From positions 4,340,001 to 4,404,000 of the forward strand of contig NZ_CP047024.1 of NCBI RefSeq assembly GCF_009796745.1: DNA of 64,000 bases. The letters are read 5' to 3'. Every line of letters begins with the position of its first letter. The stretch's first letter is position 1. The stretch is from Paraglaciecola sp. L1A13 (lineage in GTDB: Bacteria > Pseudomonadota > Gammaproteobacteria > Enterobacterales > Alteromonadaceae). Position numbers and translations under genes: made by a program. Below the pieces are notes generated by a model, which was not told where the DNA came from, made no database searches, and worked only from the letters and a program-made list of their open reading frames with translations. Of this stretch, positions 48,484 to 58,795 are shown piece by piece.

Positions 48484-49977
48484 CTAAGTTGGCGTGTTAT
48501 TCGTTACAGGCACAGCGTTAATATCGCTATCGATCTTTTCATTTGCTAACCGCACACCTTGCGCATAATCGGGATGTACCTTCTCAAGTACCGCATACCA
48601 GCGTTCTTTCACAGAAGAAGAACAAGGACCCATTGCCGCAGCGTAGTTATTATATAGACGCTGCTTTTGTGCATCATCGAACATCTCATACAGTGCTCTA
48701 GGCTGCACGTAATCAGCGTCACTTTCAACTTGCTCATAACGGGTAGCATCGCCATCAATTCTAAGTGGCGGCTCGGCTACGCTAGCATCTGCAACAGGAC
48801 CGTTGTGTTGATTTGGCTCGTAATAGGCATCTGAGTTACCAAAGTCATTGGTGAAAAAACGCATCGAACCATCTTTATGGTAATGCTGGACGTTAGCTGC
48901 TTTCGCTGCATTGGCTGGCAATGCTTCGTAATGCGTGCCTAAACGATAACGATGGGCATCAGCGTAAGAAAATACCCGTGCCTGTAACATTTTGTCAGGA
49001 CTAAAACCAATTCCTGGAACCACATTGGATGGGCTATAAGCAGCGTTTTCTACCATTTGGAAATAGTTTTCAGGGTTCTCATTCATTTCTAACTCACCCA
49101 CTTCAATAAGTGGAAAATCAGCATGGGGCCAGATTTTGGTGATATCGAATGGATTAAACGGTTGGTTTGGAGCATCAAGTTCTGGCATAACCTGAATATA
49201 CATCGTCCATTTGGGGAAATTACCCTGTTCAACCGCATTATATAAATCTTCTTGATAAGCCTCACGAGTTTTACCGGTCAATACTTCTGCTTCGGCGTTA
49301 GTATAATGCTTGTGACCTTGCTGCGTTTTAAAGTGAAATTTGACCCAAAAACGCTCACCTTCTTTATTCCACAAACTAAAAGTATGACTCCCGTAGCCGT
49401 TCATATACATTGGATTCACGGGGATCCCACGGTCTGACATCAGAATAGTCACCTGATGTACACATTCTGGTTGCGCGGCCCAAAAATCAAACATAGCCTC
49501 TGGAGAGCGCAAGTTAGTCTTGGGATGGCGTTTCTGGGTGCGGATAAAGTCAGGAAACTTAAAACCGTCACGCACAAAGAATACTGGGGTGTTATTGCCC
49601 ACCATATCCCAATTACCTTCTTCGGTATAAAACTTGAGACTAAAACCACGCACGTCACGTTCGGTATCGGCAGCACCAGACTCGCCTGCAACTGTAGACC
49701 AGCGGCTAAGCACTTCTGTTGTTTTACCGACCTGTGAAAATATTTTAGCGCAAGAATATTGGCTGATATCGTGCGTCACAGTAAATTTCCCTTTCAAGCC
49801 CCACCCTTTTGCATGCACTGCTCGTTCAGGAATACGCTCACGGTTTTGATGAGCAAGCTTTTCAATTAATTGGTAATCGGTAAGCAGTAATGGCCCTCTT
49901 TCACCTGCTGACTGAGAGGTACTATTCGAAGGGATGGGAGCACCTGCACTGGTCGTTAATCTAGGCTTATCTGTCAT
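48484..49977 (-). CDS. Monofunctional heme catalase
   Basis: Small-subunit heme catalase (497 aa) that splits hydrogen peroxide. Catalytic His lies in [16 protein letters not shown], the distal Asn in [10 protein letters not shown] and the heme-ligand Tyr in [14 protein letters not shown], so the enzyme should be active. No export signal is seen. One segment is unusual: SDRGIP is followed by [14 protein letters not shown], whereas most catalases I recall have an Arg-His pair before Met-Asn/His-Gly. The start ATG fits the usual N-terminal [11 protein letters not shown]. It is a single gene convergent with the porin operon. A partial OxyR-like half site lies about 160 bp upstream. Confidence 0.95.
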   Translation of the reverse strand: MTDKPRLTTSAGAPIPSNSTSQSAGERGPLLLTDYQLIEKLAHQNRERIPERAVHAKGWGLKGKFTVTHDISQYSCAKIFSQVGKTTEVLSRWSTVAGESGAADTERDVRGFSLKFYTEEGNWDMVGNNTPVFFVRDGFKFPDFIRTQKRHPKTNLRSPEAMFDFWAAQPECVHQVTILMSDRGIPVNPMYMNGYGSHTFSLWNKEGERFWVKFHFKTQQGHKHYTNAEAEVLTGKTREAYQEDLYNAVEQGNFPKWTMYIQVMPELDAPNQPFNPFDITKIWPHADFPLIEVGELEMNENPENYFQMVENAAYSPSNVVPGIGFSPDKMLQARVFSYADAHRYRLGTHYEALPANAAKAANVQHYHKDGSMRFFTNDFGNSDAYYEPNQHNGPVADASVAEPPLRIDGDATRYEQVESDADYVQPRALYEMFDDAQKQRLYNNYAAAMGPCSSSVKERWYAVLEKVHPDYAQGVRLANEKIDSDINAVPVTNNTPT

Positions 49978-50210
49978 GGTAATCTCTCTGTTACATGGTT
50001 TGACTTTACCTACGAAAGGACATAGGCAATTAAATCCGTAAAGTTAGAATAGCAGCCTCTTTAAAAAAGGGGCTATGAAAAAATTCGATGCACTTAATCA
50101 GCTGAATCAATTAAGCTTTTATAAATATTGCAGCGATAGTTAAAAACTAACAGTCAAAATACTTTCGAAAATGCTTTTTTAAAAACAGGTGAATATACAG
50201 TTGCAACTGT

Positions 50211-51392
50211 TTACGCAATGCAGACTCTCGCACAGCCTTCATTTTTTCGACGCCCTAAGGCCTGCTCAGCTCGAGCAATAATTTGCTGCAGTAGGTTGTC
50301 GTCATCGTTAAGTTCACTCACGCCGATACTGACAGAAATTGAGATCGTATTTGAGGGAATATCTCCTTGGTCCTCTTGAAAATAAAGGCGAATTTTATTC
50401 GCTAAACACACGGCTTGTTCGGTCGATGTTTTGGGCAAAAGCAGGATAAACTTTTCGTCTTCAATTCGCCCTAAATAATCTGATTCTCGACAAACTGACA
50501 ATATTGTTGTCGCCACACGCGTTAAAACACTGGTAGCGGCTTCTTGCCCATGATTAGCCAAAATACGGGGAAACCGGTCAATATCAAATGCTAAAACACT
50601 CATGGATTCATTATGTCGTCGTGCAGTAGCAATCAATTTCGACGCTGATAACTCAAAAGCAAACCGATTAAGCATGGGGCTCAATTGCTCCGAATCAATA
50701 TCTAGAACATGTGAAATGGTTGCTTCTTGACGCTGTTTTTTGGCATGTAGAAGGATAACAATAAGTCCAATAAACAAAATAAATACGATAAACCAAAAAA
50801 TAACAACCTGAGCCAATCGTAAGGTCGCTATACGCTGATAGTCTTGTGTTTCATATTGCCTAGCAACATTAGTTAAACTACGTAAGAGCGGGGTATATAC
50901 CAAATCCATTAATACGTTCGCATCGAGGCTCTCATCATCGTGTTGTTCTTGTAGATCCAGAGCATGATAAATCTGCTCGCTGAATAAATTTAGCTGAGAA
51001 TTAACATTGTTATCAGACGTGAGGTAAAGTGCTTGTAATGCATTAGACAAAGGCGATTTCTGCTTATTATCTATTGCATTATAATGTTCATTTAGCAGCT
51101 GTTGATGGTTTGCTTGCAATTTTCCTAGTGCTTGTAAACTAGTTTGCTTAGCGGCTCTGTCGCCACTGAACAGATAAGCAGTGGCGAATAGACTTGTTCT
51201 TTGCACCAGCATACGTTGCTGATGACTAATATTTACCTCATGTGCTACCTTAACTTGGGCCTGAATGACTTTATCTAACGTAAAGTGAACCGAGATGGCA
51301 AGCATGCCACCCAGTAATAGATACAGCATACTCGAAAGGACACTTCCACATTCTGCGGTAGAGCCTTTAGCTTTCGTTCTTCTAGTGGCCAT
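50211..51392 (-). CDS. Membrane protein with degenerate GGDEF domain
   Basis: A 393-residue protein: one N-terminal membrane helix, a periplasmic PilJ_N-like helical region (SHQQRMLVQRTSLFATAYLFSG), a second membrane helix (VVIFWFIVFILFIGLIVILL), and a C-terminal GGDEF domain. The signature GG(D/E)EF is replaced by IEDEKF (about residues 309-314), while AFDIDRFPRILANHG before it and SISVSIGVSE after it are kept. The loss of both glycines predicts no diguanylate cyclase activity. The start at 51392 has GGAGG at good distance; the frame extends to 51449. An upstream 74-codon ORF overlaps this start by one base (TAATG). Confidence 0.85.
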   Translation of the reverse strand: MATRRTKAKGSTAECGSVLSSMLYLLLGGMLAISVHFTLDKVIQAQVKVAHEVNISHQQRMLVQRTSLFATAYLFSGDRAAKQTSLQALGKLQANHQQLLNEHYNAIDNKQKSPLSNALQALYLTSDNNVNSQLNLFSEQIYHALDLQEQHDDESLDANVLMDLVYTPLLRSLTNVARQYETQDYQRIATLRLAQVVIFWFIVFILFIGLIVILLHAKKQRQEATISHVLDIDSEQLSPMLNRFAFELSASKLIATARRHNESMSVLAFDIDRFPRILANHGQEAATSVLTRVATTILSVCRESDYLGRIEDEKFILLLPKTSTEQAVCLANKIRLYFQEDQGDIPSNTISISVSIGVSELNDDDNLLQQIIARAEQALGRRKNEGCARVCIA

Positions 51393-51616
51393 TATTCGGT
51401 GCCTCCAAGGCTCAGTGAACCGCATAATCGAAGTCGCATTACCATACAACTTAAAAAGCGCTCATCAGTCATACGCGCTGACTGCCCTAGAAGTAAGTGA
51501 GTTAAAAACATCTCTTTAGGCCGCGTAAAAAAGTAACGTTGATTGGTGTTGATAGAAACGAAAATATTAGCCTTAAGAGCCATTTTTAGACATTGAACTT
51601 TAGGATATTCGACCAT
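51392..51616 (-). CDS. Possible small protein coupled to the degenerate GGDEF gene
   Basis: A 74-codon frame ending in TAATG overlap with the start of the GGDEF gene. It has a coherent middle (INTNQRYFFTRPKEMFLTHLLLGQSARMTDERFLSC) with mixed charged and hydrophobic residues. No family is recognised and no clear ribosome site is seen before its ATG codons, so it may be a leader peptide, a genuine small regulator or chance. The rest of the interval to the S41 gene (51617-51752) should hold the promoters of both directions. Confidence 0.35.
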   Translation of the reverse strand: MVEYPKVQCLKMALKANIFVSINTNQRYFFTRPKEMFLTHLLLGQSARMTDERFLSCMVMRLRLCGSLSLGGTE

Positions 51617-51752
51617 AGTGGCATAGCAGCTGACATGCTTGACTCTGCTAAAATAGGCACATACTTTACGGTTTTACTTAAACGTTCTTCGCAAGATTAA
51701 GAGGAAATAACCGATACAAAATTTAAGATAATGACGTAAAACGAATAATACG

Positions 51753-53393
51753 ATGACAAGTGAGCGATATGTGAATTTCAAAATCAGTTTTCAACTAACG
51801 TGTGTAACATGTATGTCTCTATTTCTGATCGCTTGTGGTGGAAGCGGTGAAACCAGTAATGCTTTAATATCACCTACCATGCCAACTCCCCAAATTGACA
51901 ACCGCTGGGTACTAGGAGTATTTGACGACGAATCATTACTTAAGGACAACTGTGAAGTGCCTAGAAACGGCATTGACAATATTACAGGCGAAGCCTACCC
52001 CGATATTGTGGGTAATTCGATTGACGAAATGCTTTGGTTGCGGTCATGGACAAATGATACCTATCTTTGGTTTGACGAAGTCGATGATAACGATCCCGTT
52101 GATTTTTCGGTCGCCGATTATTTCGACCAGCTAAAAACCAACTTTCGTACAAACTCAGGGACATTTAAAGACAATTTTCATTTTTCCCAAAGCACAGAAG
52201 AATATTTAACCCGTACGCAAGGAGGCATTACCTTTGGTTACGGTATTAGCTGGGAATTTATACGAGCTACGGCTCCAAGAAGCATAATTGTTCGTTATAC
52301 GGAACCCGACTCTCCGGCAGATTTGGCAGGCATAACGAGGGGAGACGAGTTACTTTTTATAAACACAATCGACTTTATCAATACTCAAGATAGCGATGAT
52401 GTAAGTGCGATTAATGCCGCGTTGTTTCCATCATCTACAGGTCAAAGTGCCAATTTTACCCTATTAAAACAAAATGGAGCTCAAACCCGTTATCAACTGT
52501 CAGCTCGAGATGTCGCCCTATCGCCGGTTCAAAACAGTAAAGTGCTGACAACAGATATTGGCCAGATTGGTTATATGCAGTTCAACAGCCATATTCAGAG
52601 CGCCCAGAGACAGTTAATTTCAGCGATAACCTTATTTAGCCAAAACAATATACAAGCGTTAGTAATAGACATGCGCTATAACGGCGGCGGATTGTTATCC
52701 ATGGCCTCACAGTTGGCGTTTATGGTCACAGGCTCGTCTCAAACCGACGCGCTTACATTTAATCAGCTGCAATTTAATGGTAAACACCCTACCTTTAACC
52801 CTATCACCGGACAACGCCTACAAGCCACGCCATTTTACGGAAGAGAGATAGACTACAAACAAGGTGTATTTACCGCTAATGCACTACCCAGTCTTGGCTT
52901 GAGTACTGTATATGTACTTTCAAGCAGTGCAACCTGCTCTGCCAGTGAAGCCTTTATAAACGGACTAATAGGAATTGATATAGAAGTGGTATTGATTGGC
53001 GATACCACTTGCGGTAAGCCTTACGGCTTTTACCCACAAGACAACTGCGGTACAACCTACTTCACCATTCAGTTTCAAGGTAGTAATCAAAAAGGCTTCG
53101 GTGAATACTCAGACGGCTTTATACCGACCCCGGTGCCGCTGTTCGACGCGGATGTACAAGGCTGTATGGTAGAGGACGATTTTCAGCACTCGATGGGTGA
53201 TCGCAACGAAGGAATGCTCAGCGCAGCGGTTAATCATATACAAACGGGAGAGTGTCCTGTCGAACCGGCAGCCAAACGCTTGAGTACTCAAATCTCTTCT
53301 GAGCAAGGCCTGCGCATTCGCACATCGTCTAGCATTATCGATGCGATCATTCTTGAGAACACAATTAACCACGTAATAACTGAACCTAAATAA
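51753..53393 (+). CDS. Lipoprotein S41 family serine peptidase with PDZ domain
   Basis: A 546-residue C-terminal-processing-peptidase relative, anchored by a lipobox (FLIACGG, cysteine near residue 28). After an N-terminal helical domain (about 70-150) lies a PDZ domain (IIVRYTEPDSPADLAGITRGDELLFINT), then the catalytic core with SATCSASEAFINGL (Ser nucleophile) and the Lys in TTCGKPYGFY. DMRYNGGG precedes them. A Cys-containing stretch near the end may form disulphides, and the tail is Ser/Thr-rich. It is convergent with the S10 operon. Outer-membrane lipoproteins of this kind are common in marine gammaproteobacteria; the substrate is unknown. Confidence 0.88.
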   Translation: MTSERYVNFKISFQLTCVTCMSLFLIACGGSGETSNALISPTMPTPQIDNRWVLGVFDDESLLKDNCEVPRNGIDNITGEAYPDIVGNSIDEMLWLRSWTNDTYLWFDEVDDNDPVDFSVADYFDQLKTNFRTNSGTFKDNFHFSQSTEEYLTRTQGGITFGYGISWEFIRATAPRSIIVRYTEPDSPADLAGITRGDELLFINTIDFINTQDSDDVSAINAALFPSSTGQSANFTLLKQNGAQTRYQLSARDVALSPVQNSKVLTTDIGQIGYMQFNSHIQSAQRQLISAITLFSQNNIQALVIDMRYNGGGLLSMASQLAFMVTGSSQTDALTFNQLQFNGKHPTFNPITGQRLQATPFYGREIDYKQGVFTANALPSLGLSTVYVLSSSATCSASEAFINGLIGIDIEVVLIGDTTCGKPYGFYPQDNCGTTYFTIQFQGSNQKGFGEYSDGFIPTPVPLFDADVQGCMVEDDFQHSMGDRNEGMLSAAVNHIQTGECPVEPAAKRLSTQISSEQGLRIRTSSSIIDAIILENTINHVITEPK

Positions 53394-53462
53394 TCAGGTA
53401 ATAAAGAATATTATCAGTGATAAATATCACTTTAATTCTAAAACAGAATTCAGCACATACAA

Positions 53463-53494
53463 AAAAGGCGCGACTCTTACGAGGCGCGCCTTTT
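53463..53494. terminator. Terminator closing the S10 operon and the S41 gene
   Basis: AAAAGGCGCG and CGCGCCTTTT form a perfect stem around a 12-base loop. Six Ts on the minus strand and four on the plus strand mark it as two-way. It lies 18 bp after the rpsQ stop. Confidence 0.9.
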
Positions 53495-53511
53495 AGCATA
53501 GTAACTAAAAC

Positions 53512-53766
53512 TTATTGAGCTTTAGTAACGATATTTACCAACATCCAGTTTTTGGATTTAGACAAAGGACGACATTCACGTACTGTTACTACGTCACCTT
53601 CGTTACATTGGTTAGTCTCGTCATGAGCGTGTAGCTTAGTAGTACGTTTAATGAACTTACCATAAATGGGGTGTTTCACTTTACGCTCTACCGCAACAGT
53701 AATGGTTTTATCCATTTTGTTGCTGACCACACGACCTTGTACTGTACGACTTGATTGTTCAGTCAT
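53512..53766 (-). CDS. rpsQ: 30S ribosomal protein S17
   Basis: Primary 16S rRNA-binding protein, 84 aa. It begins [21 protein letters not shown] and has the family segment [19 protein letters not shown]. It is the last gene of the S10 operon; its start overlaps the rpmC stop by one base. A terminator follows. Confidence 0.98.
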   Translation of the reverse strand: MTEQSSRTVQGRVVSNKMDKTITVAVERKVKHPIYGKFIKRTTKLHAHDETNQCNEGDVVTVRECRPLSKSKNWMLVNIVTKAQ

Positions 53767-53957
53767 TATGCAGCAGCCTTTTGAGTCAGAATGGTTTTAA
53801 CACGCGCAATACTGCGACGTACTTTACGAATTTGGTCAGTTTTTTCAAGCTGACCAGTACTCGCTTGCATACGTAGGTTAAATTGTTCACGAAGCAAACT
53901 AAGTAGCTCAGTGTTCAATTCTTCTACGCTTTTATCTTTCAGTTCTGTGGCTTTCAT
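53766..53957 (-). CDS. rpmC: 50S ribosomal protein L29
   Basis: A 63-residue helical-hairpin protein at the peptide tunnel exit ([27 protein letters not shown]). It overlaps rplP and rpsQ by one base each, the tight coupling usual in this operon. Confidence 0.98.
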   Translation of the reverse strand: MKATELKDKSVEELNTELLSLLREQFNLRMQASTGQLEKTDQIRKVRRSIARVKTILTQKAAA

Positions 53958-54367
53958 TACATCACCGTCCGAGTTACAAAGGTGGTTTTAAACGGCAGTT
54001 TTGACGCGGCCAATTCAAACGCTTCGCGAGCTACTGATTCCGGAACACCTTCCATCTCATATAAAACACGACCTGGTTGAATTTGGCAAACCCAGTATTC
54101 AACGTTACCTTTACCTTTACCTTGACGCACTTCAAGAGGCTTCTCAGTAATTGGCTTATCAGGGAAAACTCGAATCCAAATTTTACCTTGACGTTTAACG
54201 GCACGTGTCATAGCACGACGAGCTGCTTCGATTTGGCGAGCGGTCATACGACCACGGCCAACGGATTTTAGTCCGAACGTTCCAAAACTCACACTGTCGC
54301 CAGCGGCATAGCCACGGTTACGACCTTTGTGCATTTTACGGAACTTCATACGTTTAGGTTGTAACAT
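53957..54367 (-). CDS. rplP: 50S ribosomal protein L16
   Basis: A 136-residue protein near the A-site and peptidyl transferase centre. The sequence [21 protein letters not shown] at the start and the middle Arg-rich stretch [17 protein letters not shown] are typical. The arginine hydroxylated by YcfD in E. coli falls in the [11 protein letters not shown] region. Two bases separate it from rpsC. Confidence 0.98.
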   Translation of the reverse strand: MLQPKRMKFRKMHKGRNRGYAAGDSVSFGTFGLKSVGRGRMTARQIEAARRAMTRAVKRQGKIWIRVFPDKPITEKPLEVRQGKGKGNVEYWVCQIQPGRVLYEMEGVPESVAREAFELAASKLPFKTTFVTRTVM

Positions 54368-54369
54368 AA

Positions 54370-55068
54370 TTAGCCCTCACGCTTAGGTGAACGGCCTTTC
54401 TTCTTAGGCTGAGCTGGTTGCTCTTGGGTAAGAGGCAATCCGCCTAATACTTCACCTTTGAAGATCCAGACCTTCACGCCAATGATACCGTAAGTTGTGT
54501 TAGCTTCTGACGTTGCATAGTCGATGTCAGCACGGAAAGTGTGTAATGGAACACGACCTTCACGATACCACTCAGCACGTGCAATTTCAGCTCCGCCTAA
54601 ACGGCCACTTACTTGAACTTTAATACCCTTGGCACCAATTCTCATCGCATTTTGAACTGCGCGCTTCATAGCACGACGGAACATAACACGACGCTCTAAC
54701 TGACTAGCAATGCTGTCAGCAACCAGTTGACCGTCTAATTCAGGCTTGCGTACTTCAGCAATGTTAATCTGAGCAGGCACGCCGGCCAACTTAGATACAT
54801 ACTTACGTAGCTTCTCAACGTCTTCACCTTTCTTACCGATTACGACGCCAGGGCGAGCAGTGTGAATAGTCACACGGATGCTTTTCGCTGGACGTTCAAT
54901 AACGATCTTAGAAAGAGAAGCAGTTTTAAGTGCCTTCGTCAGATACTGACGTACCTGATGATCATTAAACAAGTTATCTGCATAATCTGCAGTATTAGCG
55001 TACCAGGTAGATGTCCATGGTTTGCTGATACCCAGGCGTATGCCTGTAGGATGTACCTTCTGTCCCAT
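54370..55068 (-). CDS. rpsC: 30S ribosomal protein S3
   Basis: A 232-residue protein with an N-terminal KH domain ([17 protein letters not shown], GxxG loop intact) and the C-terminal S3 domain ([23 protein letters not shown]). It ends in a basic [10 protein letters not shown] tail. It works at the mRNA entry channel. Confidence 0.98.
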   Translation of the reverse strand: MGQKVHPTGIRLGISKPWTSTWYANTADYADNLFNDHQVRQYLTKALKTASLSKIVIERPAKSIRVTIHTARPGVVIGKKGEDVEKLRKYVSKLAGVPAQINIAEVRKPELDGQLVADSIASQLERRVMFRRAMKRAVQNAMRIGAKGIKVQVSGRLGGAEIARAEWYREGRVPLHTFRADIDYATSEANTTYGIIGVKVWIFKGEVLGGLPLTQEQPAQPKKKGRSPKREG

Positions 55069-55077
55069 TATCTTCTC

Positions 55078-55410
55078 CTAGTTATCAGCCACAACAACGG
55101 TGATGTGACTGCTACGCTTAAATATACGATCAGCACGGCCTTTGGCTCTTGGCTTGATACGCTTCATTGTTGGGCCTTCATCAACGAAAACTTTTGCGAC
55201 AGTCAATTCATCGATGTCTGCGCCTTCGTTATGTTCGGCGTTCGCAATTGCTGATTCTAATACTTTTTTGATTAGACCAGCACTTTTCTTAGGGCTATAA
55301 GCCAAAAGCTCAAGTGCTTTTTCAACATGTAAACCGCGAATTTGATCTGCAACCAAGCGTGCCTTTTGAGCCGAGGTACGGGCATGGCGATGTGTAGCTA
55401 ATGCTTCCAT
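55078..55410 (-). CDS. rplV: 50S ribosomal protein L22
   Basis: A 110-residue protein lining the exit tunnel. [22 protein letters not shown] and the C-terminal loop [20 protein letters not shown], where macrolide-resistance mutations map in other species, look wild type. Confidence 0.98.
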   Translation of the reverse strand: MEALATHRHARTSAQKARLVADQIRGLHVEKALELLAYSPKKSAGLIKKVLESAIANAEHNEGADIDELTVAKVFVDEGPTMKRIKPRAKGRADRIFKRSSHITVVVADN

Positions 55411-55420
55411 ATTTTATCCC

Positions 55421-55696
55421 CTATCTCTTAGCTTTCTTATCCGCGACATGGCCGCGGTAAGTACGCGTTGGCGCAAATTCGCCCAACTTATGGCCGACCA
55501 TTTCGTCACTGACGAAAACTGGAACGTGCTGGCGACCGTTATGGACCGCAATGGTCAACCCAATCATATCTGGGATGATCATAGAACGACGAGACCAAGT
55601 TTTGATTGGTTTCTTGTCGTTCTTTTCCACTGCAGCCTCAACCTTCTTCAGCAAGTGGAGGTCTATAAATGGACCTTTCTTGAGAGAACGTGGCAT
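55421..55696 (-). CDS. rpsS: 30S ribosomal protein S19
   Basis: A 91-residue protein of the 30S head. [20 protein letters not shown] and the [20 protein letters not shown] motif are canonical. It lies 15 bp after rplB. Confidence 0.98.
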   Translation of the reverse strand: MPRSLKKGPFIDLHLLKKVEAAVEKNDKKPIKTWSRRSMIIPDMIGLTIAVHNGRQHVPVFVSDEMVGHKLGEFAPTRTYRGHVADKKAKR

Positions 55697-55711
55697 GGTG
55701 AATCCTCGCTG

Positions 55712-56536
55712 TTACTTATTACGACGACGTACGATAAGTTTATCGGTACGCTTGTTACTACGGGTTTTCTTACCCTTAGTTGGAACACCCCAAGGTGAAA
55801 CTGGGTGACGGCCGCCTGATGTGCGTCCTTCACCACCACCATGTGGGTGATCTACCGGGTTCATGGCAACACCACGAACTGTTGGGCGGATACCGCGCCA
55901 ACGGTTTGCACCGGCTTTACCAAGTGAACGTAGCATGTGTTCTGCATTACCGATTTCGCCAATAGTGGCACGGCAGTCTGCTAATACACGACGAACTTCA
56001 CCAGAACGTAGACGAAGAGTTACATAACCTTCGGCACGCGCTAGGATCTGTGCGTATTGACCAGCAGAACGAGCAATTTGTGCACCTTTACCAGGTTTCA
56101 TCTCAATAGCGTGTACCGTAGTACCTACTGGGATGTTACGCATAGGTAAAGTATTACCAGCTTTGATCGCAGCGTCTGAACCAGATTGAATCTGATCACC
56201 CGCTTTAGCACCTTTAGGAGCCAAGATATAGCGACGCTCACCATCTGCATATAACACCAAACAGATGTTAGCAGAGCGGTTCGGATCATATTCTAAACGC
56301 TCAATTTTGGCTGGAATGCCATCTTTATTGCGTTTGAAATCTATAACACGATAGTGTTGCTTGTGGCCACCACCAACGTGACGTACTGTAATACGTCCGT
56401 TATTGTTACGGCCACCAGATTTGCTGTTCTTTTCAAGCAAAGGAGCATAAGGAGCGCCTTTGTGTAGATCAGGGTTTACAACCTGAACTACGTGACGACG
56501 ACCAGCAGAAGTCGGCTTAGCTTTCAATAATGGCAT
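55712..56536 (-). CDS. rplB: 50S ribosomal protein L2
   Basis: A 274-residue protein needed for subunit joining and peptidyl transfer. Landmarks are [20 protein letters not shown] and the functional histidine region [14 protein letters not shown] near the C-terminus. Confidence 0.98.
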   Translation of the reverse strand: MPLLKAKPTSAGRRHVVQVVNPDLHKGAPYAPLLEKNSKSGGRNNNGRITVRHVGGGHKQHYRVIDFKRNKDGIPAKIERLEYDPNRSANICLVLYADGERRYILAPKGAKAGDQIQSGSDAAIKAGNTLPMRNIPVGTTVHAIEMKPGKGAQIARSAGQYAQILARAEGYVTLRLRSGEVRRVLADCRATIGEIGNAEHMLRSLGKAGANRWRGIRPTVRGVAMNPVDHPHGGGEGRTSGGRHPVSPWGVPTKGKKTRSNKRTDKLIVRRRNK

Positions 56537-56550
56537 GTCTAGTCCCCTTC

Positions 56551-56853
56551 TTAGCCTTCGCTGCCAGCAAAGTCGATGTCTTGACCTTCTTTAAGCACAA
56601 CGTACGCTTTTTTCCAGTCTTTACGCTTACCGAAAGATGAACCGTGACGCTTGGTTTTACCCTTAACGTTTACGGTACGAACAGAGTTAACTTCAACTTC
56701 GAACAATTTTTCAACTGCCGCTTTGATTTCTTCTTTGTTCGCATCTTTAAGCACTTTGAAAACAACAGTGTTGTTAACTTCAGCTGCAAGCGTTGCTTTT
56801 TCAGAAACATGTGGTGCTAAAACCACTTTTAAAAGACGTTCTTCGTTAATCAT
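56551..56853 (-). CDS. rplW: 50S ribosomal protein L23
   Basis: A 100-residue exit-site protein where trigger factor and SRP dock. Its start overlaps the end of rplD by four bases (ATGA). [21 protein letters not shown] and [20 protein letters not shown] are typical. Confidence 0.98.
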   Translation of the reverse strand: MINEERLLKVVLAPHVSEKATLAAEVNNTVVFKVLKDANKEEIKAAVEKLFEVEVNSVRTVNVKGKTKRHGSSFGKRKDWKKAYVVLKEGQDIDFAGSEG

Positions 56854-57458
56854 GCTAACGCCTCCTCTAATGCTTTTACTGCATCAGCAGTTATCAACAC
56901 TTTTTCGAATGCGATTAGGCTGACTGGGTCAATGCCTTGCACGTCACGTACGTCAACTTTATATAAGTTGCGAGCTGCTAAGAACAAGTTCTCATCAACT
57001 TCAGACGTTACGATTAGTACATCACTTAGTTCAAGCTCATTTAACTTAGAAATTAATTCTTTCGTTTTAGGCGCTTCAACTGAAAACTTTTCAACCACGA
57101 TTAAACGTTCTTGACGTACCAATTCAGATAGGATGCTTTGTATCGCACCACGGTACATCTTCTTGTTAACCTTTTGGCTGTGATCCTGTGGCTTAGCAGC
57201 AAATGTTACACCACCAGAACGCCAGATAGGACTACGGATTGTACCAGCACGGGCACGACCTGTTCCTTTTTGACGCCAAGGTTTGGCACCACCACCACGA
57301 ACTTCAGAGCGTGTTTTTTGTGCTTTAGTACCCTGACGGGCGCCTGCACCGAATGCAACTACTACTTGATGTACTAGTGCTTCGTTAAATTCACGTCCAA
57401 AGGTTGCTTCGGATACTTCAAGAGCGCTTTGCGCATCTTTCAATACTAATTCCATCAC
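56850..57458 (-). CDS. rplD: 50S ribosomal protein L4, operon autoregulator
   Basis: A 202-residue tunnel protein. The extended loop [20 protein letters not shown] is intact. In E. coli free L4 represses the S10 operon by acting on the leader RNA; the attenuator-like hairpin with T-run upstream of rpsJ (58467-58513) suggests the same control here. Confidence 0.98.
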   Translation of the reverse strand: MMELVLKDAQSALEVSEATFGREFNEALVHQVVVAFGAGARQGTKAQKTRSEVRGGGAKPWRQKGTGRARAGTIRSPIWRSGGVTFAAKPQDHSQKVNKKMYRGAIQSILSELVRQERLIVVEKFSVEAPKTKELISKLNELELSDVLIVTSEVDENLFLAARNLYKVDVRDVQGIDPVSLIAFEKVLITADAVKALEEALA

Positions 57459-57473
57459 TTAACTCCCCAGACG

Positions 57474-58112
57474 TTACGCTTTAATTGCAGCTTTGATGAT
57501 GACGTCGCCACCTGGCGCTCCAGGAACATTGCCTCTTACTAGAAGAAGGTTGTTCTCTGCGTCAACACGTACTACATCCAAAGACTGAACAGTCACACGT
57601 TTATTTCCCATCTGACCGGCCATTTTTTTGCCTTTGAAGACTTTACCTGGTGATTGGTTTTGGCCAATTGAACCAGGAGCACGGTGAGACAATGAGTTAC
57701 CATGTGTGTTACGTTGGTGGCTAAAGTTCCAGCGCTTAATAGCACCTTGGAAACCTTTACCTTTAGAAGTCCCTACAACGTCAACCATTTTGGTGTCAGC
57801 AAAAATTTCAACAGTAATTTCACTGCCAACTTCTATGCCTTCGCCTTCGTTGCCGTCTAAACGGAATTCCCATAAACCACGACCTGCTTCCACGCCAGCT
57901 TTAGCAAAATGACCTGCTGCTGCTTTGTTAACGCGGTTCGCTTTTTTGTCGCCAGCGGTTACTTGAAGCGCTGTATACCCGTCGGTTTCGTCAGTGCGTA
58001 ACTGAGTAACACGGTTCGGGGTGGCTTCTATAACAGTCACTGGTATTGATACGCCGTCTTCAGTGAAGATGCGTGTCATACCAACTTTACGACCGATAAG
58101 ACCAATCGCCAT
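57474..58112 (-). CDS. rplC: 50S ribosomal protein L3
   Basis: A 212-residue early assembly protein. [20 protein letters not shown] and the [20 protein letters not shown] loop (Gln methylated by PrmB in E. coli) are both present. Confidence 0.98.
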   Translation of the reverse strand: MAIGLIGRKVGMTRIFTEDGVSIPVTVIEATPNRVTQLRTDETDGYTALQVTAGDKKANRVNKAAAGHFAKAGVEAGRGLWEFRLDGNEGEGIEVGSEITVEIFADTKMVDVVGTSKGKGFQGAIKRWNFSHQRNTHGNSLSHRAPGSIGQNQSPGKVFKGKKMAGQMGNKRVTVQSLDVVRVDAENNLLLVRGNVPGAPGGDVIIKAAIKA

Positions 58113-58130
58113 TGTTAAAACCCTCTCTTG

Positions 58131-58445
<315 letters not shown>

Positions 58446-58466
58446 TTAAGCTCCAATCGAAAGAAC

Positions 58467-58513
58467 AAAAAAAACCATCCTCGACTACCTTTTCTATTTA
58501 AGGTAGGGGGATG
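58467..58513 (-). promoter_or_regulatory. S10 operon leader attenuator hairpin with T-run
   Basis: On the minus strand CATCC-cc-CTACCTT, an 8-base loop, AAGGTAG-tcga-GGATG form an interrupted stem followed by G and eight Ts, ending 25 bases before rpsJ. In E. coli a hairpin in this position with Us at its 3' side is where L4 triggers attenuation; the same role is inferred. Confidence 0.7.
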
Positions 58514-58611
58514 AATGAAAACTGCTAACCCAAAATTAGGGTCCTGTATTTAATGACATCATGCCGAAGCTTAAGTCAAAAACCATTGCCCTTCTGGACA
58601 AGTGGGCGCGA

Positions 58612-58639
58612 ATTATACCTGTATCGCTTACTTTTGCAA
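58612..58639 (-). promoter_or_regulatory. Sigma-70 promoter of the S10 operon
   Basis: Minus strand TTGCAA, 16 bases, TATAAT (58634-58639 and 58612-58617). This predicts a transcript start near 58605 and a leader of about 160 bases, close to the E. coli S10 leader length. Confidence 0.7.
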
Positions 58640-58795
58640 CAGCGGTTTGTAAAATAATCGAGTTTAACTGCTTACAACGTTGCTGCGCAGTTAGCTAAGG
58701 TAGCTTTAGTTCTAGCAAAACGGTGTTATCCGCATATTCCCTCGGCTATAGTGATGCTATAGCAAATAATAAAAACAACACTGAAGCTGACTCCT

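Noticed and set aside
50136..50150. OxyR-like site upstream of the catalase (ATAG-N7-CTAA)
   Set aside because: It matches only part of the OxyR consensus and such short AT-rich matches occur by chance here; noted in the catalase entry but not listed as a site.
55448..55808. Long plus-strand frames across rpsS and rplB
   Set aside because: Antisense shadows of ribosomal protein genes with biased codon use.
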